8,040 nt of DNA from WQTU01 sp031548835 (GTDB lineage: Bacteria; Spirochaetota; Spirochaetia; CADAEX01), in NCBI GenBank assembly GCA_031548835.1, contig JAVBQS010000133.1, positions 1 through 8,040 of the forward strand, read 5' to 3'. A model generated the notes under the pieces. It saw only the letters and a list, made by a program, of their open reading frames with translations. It was not told where the DNA came from and made no database searches. A program made the translations under genes and the position numbers. Positions 5,791-8,040 of this stretch are shown piece after piece; positions within the stretch are counted from its first letter, which is position 1; each line of letters opens with the position of its first letter.

Positions 5791-6174
5791 GTGCAGATTG
5801 ATATTGGGGCACGCACAGTAATTGGTGCCAATTCATTTTTTGAAGGCAGATTTGCTGTTAAAGGTAATTTAAGAATTGACGGCAAATTTGAAGGAAGTGT
5901 GCTAAAAGTTGACCAGCTTCAGGTAGGCCCAGAAGGGCAGGTTAAATCAGATATAAATGCAACCAATGTGGTTGTTGAAGGAATTGTAATAGGAAATATT
6001 ACAGCATCAACAAGAATTCTGCTTTTATCTACTGCGCGCGTGCTTGGAAATTTAAGAACACCTGAACTTATTATCCAGGATGGCGTGGTGCTTGAGGGAA
6101 AATGCACTATAAGCAGAATGGAATTTGACAATACAAAGGATTATATTGAAGATCTTTATAAGAAAAAAGCATGA
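5791..6174 (+). CDS. bactofilin (polymer-forming cytoskeletal protein)
   Basis: Bactofilins are short beta-helical proteins that polymerise without nucleotides into filaments or patches, often at the membrane, and position cell-wall or shape-related machinery. One is linked to helical pitch in Leptospira. The 127 residues consist almost entirely of the repeated strand pattern: TVIGANSFFEGRFAVKGNLR, IDGKFEGSV, LQVGPEGQVKSDINATNVVV, EGIVIGNITAS, TARVLGNLRTPELIIQDGVV, LEGKCTI. NLRIDGKFEG is the hallmark of the family. A short charged tail (NTKDYIEDLYKKKA) follows. GTG 5791 is preferred over TTG 5788 because GGAG (5780-5783) is 7 bases from it. A hairpin (5746-5769) lies just upstream of the ribosome binding site. 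The 3' end overlaps the next gene, so the two are likely co-expressed; its place after flagellar sheath genes suggests a role in cell shape or envelope organisation. Confidence 0.9.
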   Translation: MQIDIGARTVIGANSFFEGRFAVKGNLRIDGKFEGSVLKVDQLQVGPEGQVKSDINATNVVVEGIVIGNITASTRILLLSTARVLGNLRTPELIIQDGVVLEGKCTISRMEFDNTKDYIEDLYKKKA

Positions 6175-7435
6175 AAGATTTTTTATAATAATTACTCTCT
6201 TTTTTACTTATTTCACACCTCTGGCTTTACCACAAGAGACTATTCCCAAACCGCAGATGCAGGGTTCTGTCGCAGCGCAGAATTCCATAATCAAAACAGA
6301 TGAATTCTCCCCTCTATTTCAATTTCCTGCTATTTATAAAACAAGAACTGTTTATAACCTTAGAATAAGGGAAAATAATGTCTATAAAGGAGCAGTTTAC
6401 AGAGAAACAAGAGAAAGATATTCGCTTGTCTCAGAGACCAAATTTGAGAAAAAATTCGGCGGAACAACCTATATTTTTGAAGAATTAAAAACAGAAGGAA
6501 AAGATCTTGCCCGTAAGGTAGATAATATAATAGAAGGAAGTTTTTCCATTGATCAGGAAGGCAATATAGAAAGGGCTAATAATTCTTATTTTCCTTTACT
6601 AGCAGGCTTCCCTGTATATCCTGAAAAACAGAATTTAAAGCCAGGGTACACCTGGATAGCTTCCGGCGAGGTTTTTGTCGATCCACTGAAAAAGAATAAA
6701 TTTACAAAAATAAAATTCAATTGCGAATATAAATACACAGGAATAACCCAGTATAAAGGTATTGATGTATATTCAATATCTGCCCAATATGCAATGCGCT
6801 ATAACAGGGGAGAAGATCCAGGCGGCGACCCAGATCTTGAAAAAGTATCAGGATCCCATAAAATTACAATTTATCTTACTGCAAAAGATGCTCTTCCCTT
6901 TTTTATTCAGGATAATATCGATGATCTTTATACTTACCCCAATCTGGTTGTTTCTTCCAAAGGATTTTCCCACACATGGTATTATGATGTAGTTCCAATG
7001 AAAAGAGATGCTGTAAAAAAAGAGATTATAGAATCTATTGTAAAAAGCACACTAGATAGCAAGGATTTTGAAGTTAAGGAAAAAGCAGAAGGTATATCAT
7101 TAAGCACAAATAATATACATTTTGTTCCTGATAAAGCTGAACTTTTGCCAGGTGAAGATAAAAAAGTAGAGATTATATCAAATATATTAAAAAAAATACC
7201 GGACAGAACTTTTCTTGTAACAGGCCATACAGCTGATATTGGAAGTAAAGAAAGCCAGCTTGATCTTTCTGTAAAAAGAGCTGAAAAAATTGCCCAGCTT
7301 CTTAAAAATAGCGGAATAAATGGCGACAGAATTATTTTTACAGGCAAAGGCGGAACAGAGCCTGCCGCTGATAACAGCACAGAAGAAGGAAGAGCCAAAA
7401 ATAGGCGTGTTGAAATTATTATACTTGAAGATTAA
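6146..7435 (+). CDS. exported protein with C-terminal OmpA-type peptidoglycan-binding domain
   Basis: The last ~113 residues (about 316-428) are an OmpA-like domain that would hold the protein to peptidoglycan: IHFVPDKAELLPGE, VTGHTAD (D364), LDLSVKRAEKIAQLL (R378) and GRAKNRRVEIII (R420-R421). D364 and R378 match the residues that bind diaminopimelate in OmpA proteins. The N-terminal ~280 mature residues are strand-rich with aromatic pairs and match no fold I can name; T. pallidum Tp0624 is a possible relative by architecture. A signal peptide is clear (FFIIITLFFTYFTPLALPQ), with no lipobox Cys. The start is uncertain. TTG 6146, with AAAGGA at 6135-6140, gives 429 residues and a 29-base overlap with the bactofilin gene. 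A better-looking ATG at 6171, in an ATGA overlap with the bactofilin stop, is out of frame by one base at a T6 tract. It probably shares the bactofilin transcript; no T-run terminator follows. Confidence 0.82.
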   Translation: MKIFIRKKHERFFIIITLFFTYFTPLALPQETIPKPQMQGSVAAQNSIIKTDEFSPLFQFPAIYKTRTVYNLRIRENNVYKGAVYRETRERYSLVSETKFEKKFGGTTYIFEELKTEGKDLARKVDNIIEGSFSIDQEGNIERANNSYFPLLAGFPVYPEKQNLKPGYTWIASGEVFVDPLKKNKFTKIKFNCEYKYTGITQYKGIDVYSISAQYAMRYNRGEDPGGDPDLEKVSGSHKITIYLTAKDALPFFIQDNIDDLYTYPNLVVSSKGFSHTWYYDVVPMKRDAVKKEIIESIVKSTLDSKDFEVKEKAEGISLSTNNIHFVPDKAELLPGEDKKVEIISNILKKIPDRTFLVTGHTADIGSKESQLDLSVKRAEKIAQLLKNSGINGDRIIFTGKGGTEPAADNSTEEGRAKNRRVEIIILED

Positions 7436-7461
7436 TTGACAGCATGTTATACCAAGCACCC

Positions 7462-7615
7462 ATGTCATCCCGTGCCCCGGCTATGTCATCCCGTGGCCAC
7501 ATGACCACGGGATCTATTCATATAATACCGGAACAGATACCGGTTCTGCCTGCGGCGGCCTGTCATGCCAGCGCAGGTCAGTCAGCCGGCACGTCATACC
7601 AGCGCAGGCTGGTAT
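7462..7615. repeat. cluster of REP-like GC-rich palindromes between converging genes
   Basis: Several related motifs lie together. ATGTCATCCCGTG occurs at 7462-7474 and 7483-7495; the second copy forms a perfect 9-bp hairpin (ATCCCGTGG 7488-7496 with CCACGGGAT 7505-7513). GTCATrCCAGCGCAGG occurs at 7562-7577 and 7593-7608; the second copy forms a perfect 8-bp hairpin (ATACCAGC 7596-7603, GCTGGTAT 7608-7615). ACCGG/CCGGT (7527-7531, 7540-7544) is a weaker hairpin. The pattern GTCAT + stem + ATCTATT is typical of dispersed REP/palindromic elements. It fills the gap between the OmpA-domain gene and enolase and could stabilise or end both convergent transcripts, although neither hairpin is followed by a T run. 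Confidence 0.75.
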
Positions 7616-7629
7616 CTATTTCTAAAGTA

Positions 7630-8040
7630 CTATTTTTTTATTGAATAAAAAGCTTTCTTCCCCGGATAGATAGCTGTGTTTCCAAGCATTTCTTCAATTC
7701 TTAGAAGCTGATTATATTTTGCAAGCCTGTCTGATCTTGAAAGAGAGCCTGTTTTTATCTGTCCTGACTCAAGAGCTACAGCAAGGTCTGCAATAAAGCT
7801 ATCTTCTGTTTCTCCGCTTCTATGTGACATAATAGATGTATATCCTGTTTTTTTAGCCATTTCAACAGCTTCAAATGTTTCTGTAAGTGTTCCTATCTGG
7901 TTAACTTTTACAAGTATTGAGTTTGCAATACCAAGCTCGATTCCTTTTGAAAGCCTTTTTGTATTTGTCACAAAAAGATCATCTCCTACAAGCTGTACAT
8001 TTTTACCTATCTTATCTGTAAGCAGCTTCCAGCCGTCCCA
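7630..8040 (-). CDS. eno: enolase, C-terminal part (5' end beyond the window)
   Basis: Enolase converts 2-phosphoglycerate to phosphoenolpyruvate in glycolysis and needs Mg2+. The 136 visible residues run from WDGWKLLTDK at the window edge to the stop TAG at 7630-7632; about 300 N-terminal residues are missing. All active-site landmarks in this part are present at the spacing of E. coli enolase: Mg ligand D in VGDDLFVTN (visible residue 20, E. coli D316), K45 in ILVKVNQIGT (catalytic base, K341), SHRSGETED with R74 and S75 (R370, S371), and K96 in QIKTGSLSRSDRLAKYNQLL (K392). The C-terminus (GNTAIYPGKKAFYSIKK) is of normal length. The reading frame is open through 8040, so the gene looks intact here. 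It converges on the OmpA-domain gene, with the REP-like cluster between them. Confidence 0.96.
   Translation of the reverse strand, partial: WDGWKLLTDKIGKNVQLVGDDLFVTNTKRLSKGIELGIANSILVKVNQIGTLTETFEAVEMAKKTGYTSIMSHRSGETEDSFIADLAVALESGQIKTGSLSRSDRLAKYNQLLRIEEMLGNTAIYPGKKAFYSIKK

Noticed and set aside
6982..7398. 138-codon minus-strand ORF within the OmpA-domain gene
   Set aside because: The plus strand encodes a recognisable OmpA domain with its key Asp and Arg residues; the antisense frame is a shadow.
7436..7441. TTGACA directly after the OmpA-domain gene as a promoter -35
   Set aside because: No suitable -10 follows at 16-18 bases and no plus-strand gene lies downstream.
7462..7615. CRISPR array
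   Set aside because: The repeats are of two kinds, only two copies each, with unequal short spacings (21 and 31 bases), and no cas gene is nearby.
7444..7644. 66-codon plus-strand ORF in the REP cluster
   Set aside because: It is made of translated repeat units, has no ribosome binding site, and overlaps the end of enolase on the other strand.

Overview
The window looks like a piece of an AT-rich spirochaete chromosome, most likely Treponema or a close relative. The strongest evidence is a tandem pair of genes for periplasmic-flagellum sheath proteins of the FlaA family, a family typical of spirochaetes. They sit downstream of a class II fructose-bisphosphate aldolase gene and upstream of a bactofilin gene. 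From memory, T. pallidum has a similar fba-flaA-flaA neighbourhood; I could not check this.

Left part (1-1553): a HicB-type antitoxin gene lies just downstream of a near-perfect 20-bp palindrome. No HicA toxin gene is visible. After it comes a GC-rich, foldable element of about 95 bp (435-529) that stands out from its AT-rich surroundings and resembles an integron attC or REP-type element. Next is an unrecognised polytopic membrane protein gene, then a 346-bp intergenic stretch that probably carries the aldolase promoter and an inverted repeat beside it.

Middle part (1554-4026): the aldolase gene (430 codons) is followed by a 132-bp element with imperfect ~30-bp terminal inverted repeats flanked by TA, the form of a MITE. 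It ends 8 bp before the start codon of an unrecognised membrane-anchored protein gene that has no visible ribosome binding site. A promoter with exact consensus TTGACA-17-TATAAT then begins the flagellar sheath unit.

Right part (4027-7435): two translationally coupled flaA-family genes end at a strong intrinsic terminator. A region rich in inverted repeats precedes a bactofilin gene, which overlaps a gene for an exported protein with a C-terminal OmpA-type peptidoglycan-binding domain. These four genes concern the periplasmic flagellum, cell shape and cell-wall attachment. The start of the OmpA-domain gene is unusual: either a TTG start inside the bactofilin gene, or a frameshift in a T6 tract right after an ATGA overlap.

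The end (7436-8040) has a cluster of GC-rich REP-like palindromes between converging genes, then the C-terminal part of enolase on the minus strand, running off the window. Most of the window is ordinary housekeeping and flagellar content. The points most worth a second look are the OmpA-gene start, the MITE, the attC-like element, and the operator-like palindromes.
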